64,000 nucleotides of DNA from Xaviernesmea rhizosphaerae (GTDB lineage Bacteria > Pseudomonadota > Alphaproteobacteria > Rhizobiales > Rhizobiaceae): assembly GCF_001938945.1 (NCBI RefSeq), contig NZ_MKIO01000041.1, positions 329,556 to 393,555 on the forward strand. Reading direction: 5' to 3'. Below are positions 1-7,853 of the stretch, in pieces; the first letter of the stretch is position 1, and each line of letters starts with the position of its first letter. The position numbers and the translations under genes are program-made. Below the pieces are notes generated by a model. The model was not told where the DNA came from and ran no database searches. It was given only the letters and a program-made list of their open reading frames with translations.

Positions 1-645
1 GCTGCGCTGGCCGGCGGAAAAGCCGAGAAGGCCGTAAAGCGTCATATGCATGTCGCGCCCATCGGCATCCACCGCAAGAAAGCGGCACTCCGGCAGAAAA
101 TCGCGCCCGACCGCATGGGGCGGCAGAACGGCATCGAGCTCGGGCACGCTGCGCAGCACATGGGCGACGAAGCTGTTGGAGTTCGGCCCCGGAAACAGCC
201 TGTAGGCGCCTGCGGTGGCATAAGGATAGGCCGCAATTGCCGCCTCGACCTTGGCGATCAGCGCCTCGGCCTGCGGCCCGCGCCGCGCCACCACCAGCTC
301 CGGCGGGTTGGAATACCAGCGGGCATCGGCGGCATAGGCATTGCGCCGGATCGGCTGCCCCCAGCCCACCTTGTCATAGCGCTCATAGCGGGACGCCCCG
401 GGCTTCTTCACCACGATCCAGGAATGGCTGGCCACCGCGCCCTTCATGCCACCGGTGGCGGCGGAGAAGACATAGATTGCGGCTTGCGGATCGTCGGCAG
501 CGCGCGGCAAAATGCCCGCGGACGACCAATCGGCCTCGCTCCAGCGCGCCGGCCGGTCGCGCAGCGACCAGAGCCCGGCGGAGGCGAGCGCCGGCAGGCA
601 GTAGATCACCAGGAAGGCGAGAAGGGTGAGCCGCAACACGGCCAT
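1..645 (-). CDS. DUF3750 family protein, C-terminus cut by window edge
   Basis: The minus-strand frame stays open from codon ATG at 645 to the window edge (215 codons), so the 3' end lies outside. The N-terminus (MAVLRLTLLAFLVIYCLPAL) is a hydrophobic signal or anchor segment of about 20 residues. The body has the motifs SHSWIVVKK, a GWGQP segment and GPNSNSFVAH, which I recognise as the DUF3750 pattern; that family has no established role. An in-frame ATG at 660 would add five residues (MVGAL); I prefer 645 because a GGTGGGGG stretch sits 5 nt ahead of it. The gene is divergent from the asparaginase gene. Confidence 0.75.
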   Translation of the reverse strand, partial: MAVLRLTLLAFLVIYCLPALASAGLWSLRDRPARWSEADWSSAGILPRAADDPQAAIYVFSAATGGMKGAVASHSWIVVKKPGASRYERYDKVGWGQPIRRNAYAADARWYSNPPELVVARRGPQAEALIAKVEAAIAAYPYATAGAYRLFPGPNSNSFVAHVLRSVPELDAVLPPHAVGRDFLPECRFLAVDADGRDMHMTLYGLLGFSAGQRS

Positions 646-796
646 TAGCGCCCCCACCATGGCGCGCGGCCGGCGCTCCCCGCGTCCGATGCGCTGGCCT
701 CGAAGGCGGGCAGCCGGTTTTCACGCGCAGCGCATTGACCTGATGGCGCCGCTTCGACAAGAAGACAGGGAATTTCGCAGGCGATGAGGACGGACA

Positions 797-1804
797 ATGG
801 CAAACCCGGTTCTGGTGGAAGTGACGCGCGGCACGATGGTGGAAAGCCGGCATCGCGGCATGGTCGTCGCGGTGGACAGCGCGGGCAGGATCGTCTTCTC
901 GGCCGGCGCGGTTGATCATCTGGTGTTTCCGCGCTCCGCCTGCAAGGCCATGCAGGCGCTGCCGCTGGTGGAAAGCGGCGCGGCCGACCACTACGGCTTT
1001 AGCGCGCGCGAGCTGGCGCTCGCCTGCTCCTCGCACAATGGCGAGCCGGAGCATGCCGAGCTTGCCGGCGCCATGCTGGCACGGGCCGGCCGCTCGGTGG
1101 AGGATCTCGAATGCGGGGCGCACTGGTCCTTCCAGCAGGAAACGCTGATCAACCAGGTCCGGGCGATGGATAGGCCGACGGCCCTGCATAACAATTGCTC
1201 GGGCAAGCATGCCGGCTTCGTCTGCACCTGCGCCCATACGGGCGAGGCGGTATCGGGCTATGTCGGCTATGACCACCCGCTCCAGCGCGAGATCCGCGCG
1301 ACGATGGAGAGCCTGACGGGTGCCGCACTCTCGCAGGATGTCTGCGGCACGGATGGCTGCTCGATCCCGACCTATGCCGTGCCGCTGCAAGGGCTGGCTC
1401 ATGGCTTTGCCAAAATGGCGACCGGCGAAGGCCTATCGCCCGAACGGGCGAAGGCCGCCCGGCGGCTGATCGACGCCTGCATGGCTGAGCCCTTCTATGT
1501 CGCCGGCACAAGGCGGCTGTGCACCGAGATCATGGCGCTGGCGCCCGGCCGCATCTTCGCCAAGACGGGCGCCGAAGGCGTGTTCTGCGCCGCGCTGCCC
1601 AAACAGGGCATCGCGATTGCGCTGAAATGCGAGGACGGCACCACCCGCGCCGCCGAGGCCATGGTGGCCGCCACGCTCGCCCGCTTCTTCCGCGACGACG
1701 AGGCCCTTCACACTGCGCTGATGGCCAAGGCCAACCACACCATGCGCAACTGGAACGGCATGGCGGTCGGCGATGTGCGCGTGACCGAGGCGCTGATGGC
1801 GTGA
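797..1804 (+). CDS. L-asparaginase, rhizobial (AnsA/ReAV, class 3) type
   Basis: Predicted to hydrolyse L-asparagine to aspartate and ammonia in the cytoplasm. The 335-residue product matches the Rhizobium etli AnsA/ReAV family rather than the bacterial type I/II enzymes. The characteristic residues line up: Ser47 and Lys50 in PRSACK, Ser79 in CSSHNG, Cys134 and Lys137 in NCSGKHAG, Cys188 in GTDGC, and a lysine near 256 in AKTGAEGVF; the two cysteines and the lysine between them form the metal site described for ReAV. The start is preceded by GAGGACGG at a suitable distance. It is monocistronic: downstream lies the AT-rich islet. The family assignment is strong; the actual substrate could also be a related beta-amide. 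Confidence 0.88.
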   Translation: MANPVLVEVTRGTMVESRHRGMVVAVDSAGRIVFSAGAVDHLVFPRSACKAMQALPLVESGAADHYGFSARELALACSSHNGEPEHAELAGAMLARAGRSVEDLECGAHWSFQQETLINQVRAMDRPTALHNNCSGKHAGFVCTCAHTGEAVSGYVGYDHPLQREIRATMESLTGAALSQDVCGTDGCSIPTYAVPLQGLAHGFAKMATGEGLSPERAKAARRLIDACMAEPFYVAGTRRLCTEIMALAPGRIFAKTGAEGVFCAALPKQGIAIALKCEDGTTRAAEAMVAATLARFFRDDEALHTALMAKANHTMRNWNGMAVGDVRVTEALMA

Positions 1805-2021
1805 GCAAATTTGAATAGAGTAGGCAGGAGGGGCACGGGGATTCGGATTCTAAATTTCCATTTTCATAGAAACTTTTAAGAGAACACTAAAGATGGAACT
1901 ATCGAGAAGAAAACGGCATCGCCTAAATAATTATCTCAATATTTTAGACACGAACTCAATTAAACATAATTACTTGAGTCCAATAAAAAAATTTTACTTA
2001 CTAATCATTTGAATTATATTA
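1805..2021. other. AT-rich intergenic edge of an islet
   Basis: Base composition changes abruptly from the GC-rich coding style of the neighbours to strongly AT-rich DNA just after the asparaginase stop codon. I see no convincing gene here; a 39-codon frame at 1893-2012 has no family resemblance. Together with the broken gene that follows, this stretch looks acquired. Confidence 0.5.
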
Positions 2022-2595
2022 CTATACTAATTTTATGCAATATCTCAATGCAATATAGGGCGGAATATTTGGCAAAGGATCGCTAATATTCTGACCTTCA
2101 TTAAATTTTACGCTTTCCAATCCAGTGAATTCTTCTTTTTTCCTTACGTAGTCTCCATGGCTGACTACAATCAAATCTGGAATATTTGGAATTCTGATTA
2201 CTGTTTCTTGATAACCGCCAACGGATTCAAATGGCTTTGGCTTGAGATCCTTATCGCCCTCATCCCGGAGAAATTTTTTCTCGATTTCTGGTATTTGCGT
2301 TTCCTCAAGCGCCCCCACAATAACGCCCCCCCCAAGCGCCTTTAAAGTCTCCCCAGCCGGTTGGACATTTCGTTTTCAAATCGAAAGCAACAACGGCATT
2401 TGCGGGTATATATCCTAATATATTTGACACACCGCCGGCAGCATACCATCCCCAAAGCCAACTCAACGCAACACCCATCAATGCGAGCAATCCAAGAGCA
2501 AGTTGATTTGCCACCCCTTCGCTAAATGCCTCTATGAATTTTCGCACCCAAACCTTCTCAGGCGCTTTGTTCCCGTCATTATTCAATCCAGACAT
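2022..2595 (-). pseudogene. Frameshifted membrane-anchored hypothetical protein with CPxGW...PPYIALRYC C-domain
   Basis: Two adjacent minus-strand frames read as one protein if a single base is removed from a run of eight G (C8 at 2326-2333 on the plus strand). The first part starts MSGLNNDGNK at 2595 with GGGGTGAT ahead of it, has one membrane segment (about residues 29-54) and reaches IPANAVVAFDLKTKCPTGWG; unshifted it stops a few codons after the run. After a one-base correction it continues GVIVGALEETQ and ends PNIPPYIALRYCIKLV. The CPxGW opening and PPYIALxxC ending are a pattern I recall from collar-like or tail-fibre-like domains of unknown function. The break may be a true mutation, a phase-variable run or a sequencing error. 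Confidence 0.6.
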
Positions 2596-2716
2596 TATAT
2601 CACCCCATATACAACATCTTATCTCCACATATTACAGAATATAATTTGAAAATTATGAAATTAAAAGTCAATACTTTAATATACGAACTTGGTTTGTAGG
2701 CGAATTTTTCCCCGGA

Positions 2717-2980
2717 TCATGCTGTATTTGAGGCGCAAAGAATTTTTGTGATTTCCTTACGGCTCGACTGGTACCGCCCGTAATTTTCTTCAGGGCCATT
2801 ACAGGATGATCTCCAACTGAGGCGATATTCTGGAAACGGCAGGTCGGCCAGCATGCGGGCATCCATCCGTGCGATGGCGGGATGGGACAGCGGATCCTGC
2901 GCCTCGCATGCCGGCGCAGCGGCGCGACGGCTGGACGCCGGTTTCCGGAAAAATCCGATGCGGATCAGGAACGAGATCAT
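2717..2980 (-). CDS. Small hypothetical protein, possibly 3'-altered
   Basis: An 87-codon frame starting at 2980 with AAAGGAC 6-7 nt upstream. The middle part (DPLSHPAIARMDARMLADLPF, about residues 30-50) resembles short rhizobial proteins with a DPLSHPxxxRMxxRxLADLPF motif, whose function is unknown. The N-terminal IGFFRKP is encoded by a half copy of a dispersed palindromic repeat. The last 30 or so codons run into the AT-rich islet and have no such resemblance, so the original C-terminus may have been replaced. It may equally be a chance frame. Confidence 0.35.
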   Translation of the reverse strand: MISFLIRIGFFRKPASSRRAAAPACEAQDPLSHPAIARMDARMLADLPFPEYRLSWRSSCNGPEENYGRYQSSRKEITKILCASNTA

Positions 2981-3115
2981 GGCGCGTCCTTTCTCCCCTG
3001 TTTAAAGGCAGAGGCCTTGCGGGGTGATGCAGCCCATAGGGGACGCTTTAGAAATACAGGCAGCGGATACGCCAGCACAATTGAGTTTACCGCGCCAGGA
3101 CTATAGCTTTCCTAT
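2981..3115. other. Intergenic region upstream of LysR gene
   Basis: Contains the likely promoter for the LysR gene at 3116 and the ribosome-binding region of the small minus-strand frame; nothing else recognisable. Confidence 0.4.
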
Positions 3116-4012
3116 ATGAAGACCTTGAACCTCGTTCACCTCAACGGCCTGCGCGCGGTGGAAGCTGCGGCCCGGCTGGGCTCGCTGCAGGCCGCGGCGG
3201 CGGAGCTCGGCGTCACCATCGGCGCGGTCAGCCAGCAGATCCTCAAGACCGAGCGCCAGCTTGGCCGGCCGCTTTTCGCCCGCCAGCCGCGTGGCCTTGA
3301 CGTGCTGCCCGAGGCCGAGGCCGTGATCGCCGATCTGGCGGAAGGCTTTGTGCGGCTGGAGCGGGCGGTGGTGCGGGCGCGGCGGCGCGACGAGACGGTG
3401 CTGACCGTCTCCGTCGCCCCGGTCTTTGCCGCGCGCTGGCTGGTGCCGCGTCTCGACCGGTTCGAAGCGCGGCATCCGGGCCTGCGCCTGCGGCTCGACG
3501 CGACTGCGCGGCTGGTCGATCTGGAGGCGGAGGAGGTCGATCTGGCGATCCGCGTGGGGCGCGGCGACTGGCCGGGCACGGCGGCGGAGCTGCTGCTTGC
3601 GCAAAGGGTGTTCCCGGTCGCCTCCCCCGCGCTTGCCGAGCGGCTGCAGCGGCCGGAGGACGTGCTGTCCCTGCCCGCCGTGATCGACGGGCGCTCGATG
3701 TTTTCCTGGGAGCTGTGGCTGGAAGCGGCGGGCCTTCCCGGCCGCAGCATGGCAGTGCGCCATGTCTTCAACGAGGCCTCGCTCTGCCTGGATGCGGCAA
3801 TTGCCGGTCAGGGCCTGTTTCTGGCCTGGCAGACGATCGCCTGCGATGCGCTCCGCGACGGGCGGCTGATCGAGCCCTTCGACTTGCGGGTGCCGACAGG
3901 GCTCGGCCATTACATTCTGACGCCGACGGGCCGGCGGGCAACGCCCGCCCGCACCGCGCTGCGGGCCTGGCTGTTCGACGAGATCGGCGAGGCCGAGCGG
4001 GCTGGAGTTTGA
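3116..4012 (+). CDS. LysR-family transcriptional regulator (GcvA-like)
   Basis: A 298-residue DNA-binding regulator. Residues about 5-64 form the N-terminal winged helix-turn-helix: NGLRAVEAAARLGSLQAAA followed by GAVSQQILKTERQLGRPLF, the standard LysR pattern. The remainder (from about 90) is the effector-binding domain, with the EEVDLAIRVGRGDW segment typical of the GcvA-like branch. It faces a glutathione S-transferase gene tail to tail with an 11 bp gap, and its upstream side borders the AT-rich islet. No target is evident from position, since LysR genes usually sit divergent from their target and none does here. Confidence 0.85.
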   Translation: MKTLNLVHLNGLRAVEAAARLGSLQAAAAELGVTIGAVSQQILKTERQLGRPLFARQPRGLDVLPEAEAVIADLAEGFVRLERAVVRARRRDETVLTVSVAPVFAARWLVPRLDRFEARHPGLRLRLDATARLVDLEAEEVDLAIRVGRGDWPGTAAELLLAQRVFPVASPALAERLQRPEDVLSLPAVIDGRSMFSWELWLEAAGLPGRSMAVRHVFNEASLCLDAAIAGQGLFLAWQTIACDALRDGRLIEPFDLRVPTGLGHYILTPTGRRATPARTALRAWLFDEIGEAERAGV

Positions 4013-4023
4013 CGTGACGCGAC

Positions 4024-4683
4024 TCAGGCCGCCTCTGCGAGCCGTTTCGCCATCATCGCCTTGAAGGCCGGCCGCTCCTGGCAGCGGGCAAGCCAGGCCT
4101 TGAGCTGAGGGTGACGGTCGAAGAGCGCCGTCTGGCTCATGGCATAGCGGAAGACCTCGGCCAAGTTGAGATCGGCAACAGTGAAGCGGTCGCCGAGCAG
4201 ATAGGGCTGCGCCGCCAGTTGCGCTTCCAGCCTGGCAAAGCCCGGCTCCAGGGCGAGGACCGCCTCGGCAATGGTGGCGCGGCCGGCATCGGTGGCCTCG
4301 ACGCCGGCATCATAGACGAGCACGATGCGCACGGCCTGCGGCTCGATGGCGGTCGCCGCCCACAGCGTCCAGTTCAGGGCCAGCGCCTCCTCCCGCCGGT
4401 CGGCCGGGGCCAGCGGGCCGCCATGTTTTGCGGCGAGATGGAGGGTGATGGCGAGCGATTCCGTCAGCACCAGACCGTCGTCGTCGATCGCCGGGATCTG
4501 CTGCATCGGATTGATGGCGCGAAAGGCGGGGGAGCGCGTGTTCAAGGGCGCATCCTCGGCAAGCGGCGCGGCCAGCCGGCGCGCCTGGATGACCGGCACC
4601 GAGCGGAACGCCAGGCCGAGCTCCTCCGCCAGCCAGTAGACGCGCGAGGCGCGCGATCGATAGACGCCATAGATCGTCAGCAT
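4024..4683 (-). CDS. Glutathione S-transferase family protein
   Basis: A 219-residue cytosolic protein. The N-terminal thioredoxin-like domain starts MLTIYGVYRSRASRVYWLAEELG, with the cis-proline region NPMQQIPAI and the glutathione gamma-glutamyl-binding ESLAITLHLA. The C-terminal helical domain contains LLGDRFTVADLNLAEVF, the N-capping and hydrophobic staple motif of GSTs. The start at 4683 is chosen over an upstream ATG at 4785 because the GST fold begins here and AAGGATG precedes it. The substrate cannot be told from sequence. Confidence 0.88.
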   Translation of the reverse strand: MLTIYGVYRSRASRVYWLAEELGLAFRSVPVIQARRLAAPLAEDAPLNTRSPAFRAINPMQQIPAIDDDGLVLTESLAITLHLAAKHGGPLAPADRREEALALNWTLWAATAIEPQAVRIVLVYDAGVEATDAGRATIAEAVLALEPGFARLEAQLAAQPYLLGDRFTVADLNLAEVFRYAMSQTALFDRHPQLKAWLARCQERPAFKAMMAKRLAEAA

Positions 4684-4881
4684 GTCACATCCTTCGCTTC
4701 TGTCGTTTCCTGCCGAGACCACGCGCGCCCGGCACATCGGACGGAGCATCATCTGCAGTCCAAGGCCCTGAAATCGATAACGCACCGGATGATCCTGCTC
4801 CAGAGGCTTTTACGGGAACGGGCCCTGGAAAACTGCCGGGAGATCGGCGCGCATCGAGCGGCCGGCGCGCGGTCGAAGCGG

Positions 4882-5781
4882 TCAGCTTCGTGCGCGAAAG
4901 GTCTCGAAAATCAGCGCGCGCAGCCAGCGATGCACGGGATCGGCATCCATGCGCGGGTGCCAGGCCTGGACGATCTCGAAGCCGGGGACCGGCACCGGGA
5001 GCTCAAAGGAGCGGATATTGGAAACCGCGGCGGAACCACGATAGGAGTGGGGAATGGTGCCGATCAGATCGGAGGCGGCGGCCACGGTGATCACGGCGGG
5101 AAAGCTCGGCACGATCAGCCTGACATCGCGCTGCAGGCCGCGCTCGGCCAGCGCCGCATCGATCGGGCCCGCAAACTCCGGCTGCATCGAAAACAGCACG
5201 TGCCCCCAGGCGAGATAGTCGTCGAGGCCGATCAGCTCCTTGTCAAAGAGCGGATGCCCGGCCCTGATGACGCCGACATAGCGGTCCTCGAACAGGGTCT
5301 GGCAGCGCAGCTCGCCGCTGTCGAGCGGCAGCACGCCGATATCGAGATCGATGACGCCGTCGCGCAGCATCTGCACGTCCTTGTCCGCGCGCGGAGCGAA
5401 ACGCAGGCGCACACCAGGCGCGCCATCCGCCACGGCGGCGCTCAGGCCCGCGGCATAGAGCAGCACGAAGGCCTCGTTGGCACGGATCGTCACATTGCGC
5501 CTGACGGCGCGCATCTCCACGCTGGACGGCGGACTGAGCACCGCGCGCACCGCCTCCTTCAGCGCATGCACCTCGTCGGCGATCTCAAGCGCATGCGGCG
5601 TGGGCACCATGCCGCGCCCGGCCGGCACGAGAATCGGATCGCCCAGCGCCGCCCGCAGGCGCGCCAGCGTCCGGCTCATCGCCGAGGTGCTGAGATTGAG
5701 CCGGCGCGCAGCCGCCGAAACGCTGCGCTCGCGCAAAAGCGCATCCAGCGCGACCAGAAGGTTCAGATCGAGATCGGGCAT
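4882..5781 (-). CDS. LysR-family transcriptional regulator (NodD/LinR-like branch)
   Basis: A 299-residue regulator starting MPDLDLNLLVALDALLRERS, a beginning typical of the branch that includes NodD-, PcpR- and LinR-like proteins. The helix-turn-helix is VSAAARRLNLSTSAMSRTLARLRAALGDPILV. The effector domain follows from about residue 90. The start at 5781 is used because the upstream extension to 5961 reads through a palindromic repeat. It is divergent from the MFS exporter gene at 6322, which is its most probable target given the usual LysR arrangement. Confidence 0.85.
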   Translation of the reverse strand: MPDLDLNLLVALDALLRERSVSAAARRLNLSTSAMSRTLARLRAALGDPILVPAGRGMVPTPHALEIADEVHALKEAVRAVLSPPSSVEMRAVRRNVTIRANEAFVLLYAAGLSAAVADGAPGVRLRFAPRADKDVQMLRDGVIDLDIGVLPLDSGELRCQTLFEDRYVGVIRAGHPLFDKELIGLDDYLAWGHVLFSMQPEFAGPIDAALAERGLQRDVRLIVPSFPAVITVAAASDLIGTIPHSYRGSAAVSNIRSFELPVPVPGFEIVQAWHPRMDADPVHRWLRALIFETFRARS

Positions 5782-6321
5782 GCCGCAACTTAAACCCAGT
5801 CTTGCTGATAGCAACCCATGAGGTTCACCAGCAAGACTGGGCAATTGAGCATCAGACCGAAAAGTGGCGACCGGTTTTCGGAAAAATCCTATGCAAAACA
5901 GATTTCTAGGGCATCGTCCGGCCGAACTGAAACGAGGGTCGACACGCCAGGCTTCAAACAAGCTCGCGGGCGCGACGATGAGGACCGCCCTGCGCAGCCT
6001 CCGCGCAGTGCAAACCCCGGCGGCGGCGTTTGACAGGCAGCGTTCTATCTAGGGCGTCAGACGCAATGGTTGTTTGATTCCGTTGCGTCTGGCGCCGGCA
6101 CTCGTGGCGCCATAATTTGCCTGCATTCGTGACCTGACGCCGCGCACAGCCCGAAGCATCGTATGGATGGCGGAGCAAGGTTTCAGGTCGATCGGATGCA
6201 AGAAAGTCGCGAGCATCGCGCCGAACCCGGTCGGCGGTCGAATGCTCCGGATCGAAACAGTCGAGCGGGTTGGCGAGAAGCGTCAGGCTGTTTCGCCATC
6301 CCGCTCCAGCGAGGATTTCTG
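5782..6321. other. Divergent intergenic region between LysR and MFS genes
   Basis: About 540 nt without a gene. It holds one full copy of the 46-bp palindromic repeat (5849-5894) and a separate stem-loop with 14-nt arms at 6053-6066 and 6083-6096 (GGCGTCAGACGCAA against TTGCGTCTGGCGCC, one G-T pair). Promoters for both flanking genes must lie here; I cannot place them. Confidence 0.5.
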
Positions 6322-7713
6322 ATGTCTCCTTCATCGGCCGTGAGAACGCCCCAGCAGGATGGCCTGCCCGCCCCCCGCCGGACCTTTGCCGTCGGCCTGC
6401 TGCTGCTTACGCTTCTGCTCGTCGTTCTCGATGGCGCGATCGCCAATGTGGCCCTGCCCTCGATCGCGCGGTCGCTGCAGGCCGATGCCGCGAGCACGGT
6501 CTGGGTGGTCTCGGCCTATCAGCTGGCCGTGCTGGTCGCCATCCTGCCCTGCGGGGCGCTGGGTGAAATTCACGGGCCCAGGCGGGTCTATCTCAGCGGC
6601 GTGGCGCTGTTCACCCTGGCCTCCGCCGGCTGCGCCTTCGCGGAAAACCTGACCTTTCTGGTGCTGGCCCGCTTCGTGCAGGGCCTGGGCGCGGGCGCAA
6701 TCATGGGGCTGGCGATGATGAACCTGCGCGCGGCCGTGCCCCAGCGCATGCTGGGCACGATCATCGGGCTCAATGCCATGGTCGTCGCCATTTCCTCGGC
6801 GGCGGGCCCCGGCATTGCCGGCGCCATCCTGTCGGTCGCCAGCTGGCCCTGGCTGTTCGCGGTCAATCTGCCCCTCGGCATCCTCGTCCTTGCCGGCGGG
6901 CGGCTGCTGGCGCGGGTGGAGGGCCGGAAGCGCAGGCTCGATCTCTCATCGCTTCTCGCCAACACGCTGATGTTCATCCTGTTTTTCTGCGGGGCAGAGC
7001 GGATCGCCAGCGAGCCCGTCATCGGCGCGGCCCTGATCGGCGGGGCGATCGTCTGCCTCTCGCTGCTGCTGCATCTGGAACGCGGCAAGGAGGCGCCGCT
7101 CATTCCGACGGATCTCCTCGCGGCGCCGGATTTCCGCGTGGCGCTGGTCGCCTCGGTCGCCTGCTTCTGCGGCCAGATGCTGAGCTATATCGCTCTGCCC
7201 TTCTATCTTCAGCACAGCCTGAACATGCCGCCGGCGCTGGCCGGCCTCTATCTGATGCCCTGGCCGATCGCCACGGCGATCATGGCGCCGCTGTCGGGCC
7301 GGCTCGCCAACAGCATCAAGACGGCCTGGCTCTGCGCCACCGGCGGCGCGCTGCTGGCCGCCGGGCTGCTGATCGCCGGCCTCAGCCCGCCTGACCCGTA
7401 TGGCATCGCCTTTCTCATCGGCGCGGTGATGGCCGGCGCGGGCTTCGGCCTGTTCCAGACGCCGAACAACCGCATCCTGCTACTCTCGGCCCCCAAGGCG
7501 CGCAGCGGCGCGGCCGGGGCGATGCAGGGCACGGCCCGGCTGACGGGCCAGACCCTTGGCGGGATTTCCATGTCGATCCTCTTCGCCAGCCTGCCCCTGT
7601 CGGCAGCGCTGCACGGCGCCGTGCTCTTCGCCGCCGCCTGCGCCATGATCGCAAGCCTGGTGAGCCTCAGCCGCGGGCGCTATGAGGCCGTGGGACAGGC
7701 CGGCGCGGCCTGA
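6322..7713 (+). CDS. MFS transporter, DHA2 (14-TM, EmrB/QacA) family
   Basis: A 463-residue inner-membrane protein, likely a drug/proton antiporter. The first helix carries LLLVVLDGAIANVALPSIARSL, the family motif D1 (LDxTxxNVALP) in a variant form with Gly-Ala in place of Thr-Ile. Further helices include the motif A-like loop GALGEIHGPRRVY and the motif C-like stretch AISSAAGPGIAGAIL. Hydrophobic segments fit about 14 helices. The start at 6322 is preceded by GAGGATTTCTG. It is divergent from a LysR gene that probably controls it. The exported compound is unknown. Confidence 0.87.
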   Translation: MSPSSAVRTPQQDGLPAPRRTFAVGLLLLTLLLVVLDGAIANVALPSIARSLQADAASTVWVVSAYQLAVLVAILPCGALGEIHGPRRVYLSGVALFTLASAGCAFAENLTFLVLARFVQGLGAGAIMGLAMMNLRAAVPQRMLGTIIGLNAMVVAISSAAGPGIAGAILSVASWPWLFAVNLPLGILVLAGGRLLARVEGRKRRLDLSSLLANTLMFILFFCGAERIASEPVIGAALIGGAIVCLSLLLHLERGKEAPLIPTDLLAAPDFRVALVASVACFCGQMLSYIALPFYLQHSLNMPPALAGLYLMPWPIATAIMAPLSGRLANSIKTAWLCATGGALLAAGLLIAGLSPPDPYGIAFLIGAVMAGAGFGLFQTPNNRILLLSAPKARSGAAGAMQGTARLTGQTLGGISMSILFASLPLSAALHGAVLFAAACAMIASLVSLSRGRYEAVGQAGAA

Positions 7714-7853
7714 AAGCGGGAATTTTCAGGCCGGCGAGTTTCAGGAAGAATGAGCGATCGGCGCGCCCGGCAGAGGTCCATCGGCCGGGCGCATCGGCCG
7801 CGTGCGTCGGATCCAAAACCGGCGCCCGACTTCCGCTCCGGCGCCCTCAGTGA
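7714..7853. other. Convergent intergenic region
   Basis: Lies between the tail-to-tail MFS and EAL-GGDEF genes. It contains short GC-rich inverted pieces (GCGCCC...GGGCGC) but no terminator that I would call with confidence. Confidence 0.3.

Noticed and set aside
46..648. 200-codon plus-strand frame over the left edge
   Set aside because: It is antisense to the DUF3750 gene, is rich in Arg, Gly and His without any domain, and the minus-strand frame has clear family motifs.
1893..2012. 39-residue plus-strand frame in the AT-rich islet (MELSRRKRHRLNNYLNILDT)
   Set aside because: Short, no family likeness and no clear ribosome-binding site.
4111..5793. 560-codon plus-strand frame opposite GST and LysR
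   Set aside because: A shadow of two real minus-strand genes; composition is typical of antisense reading in GC-rich DNA.
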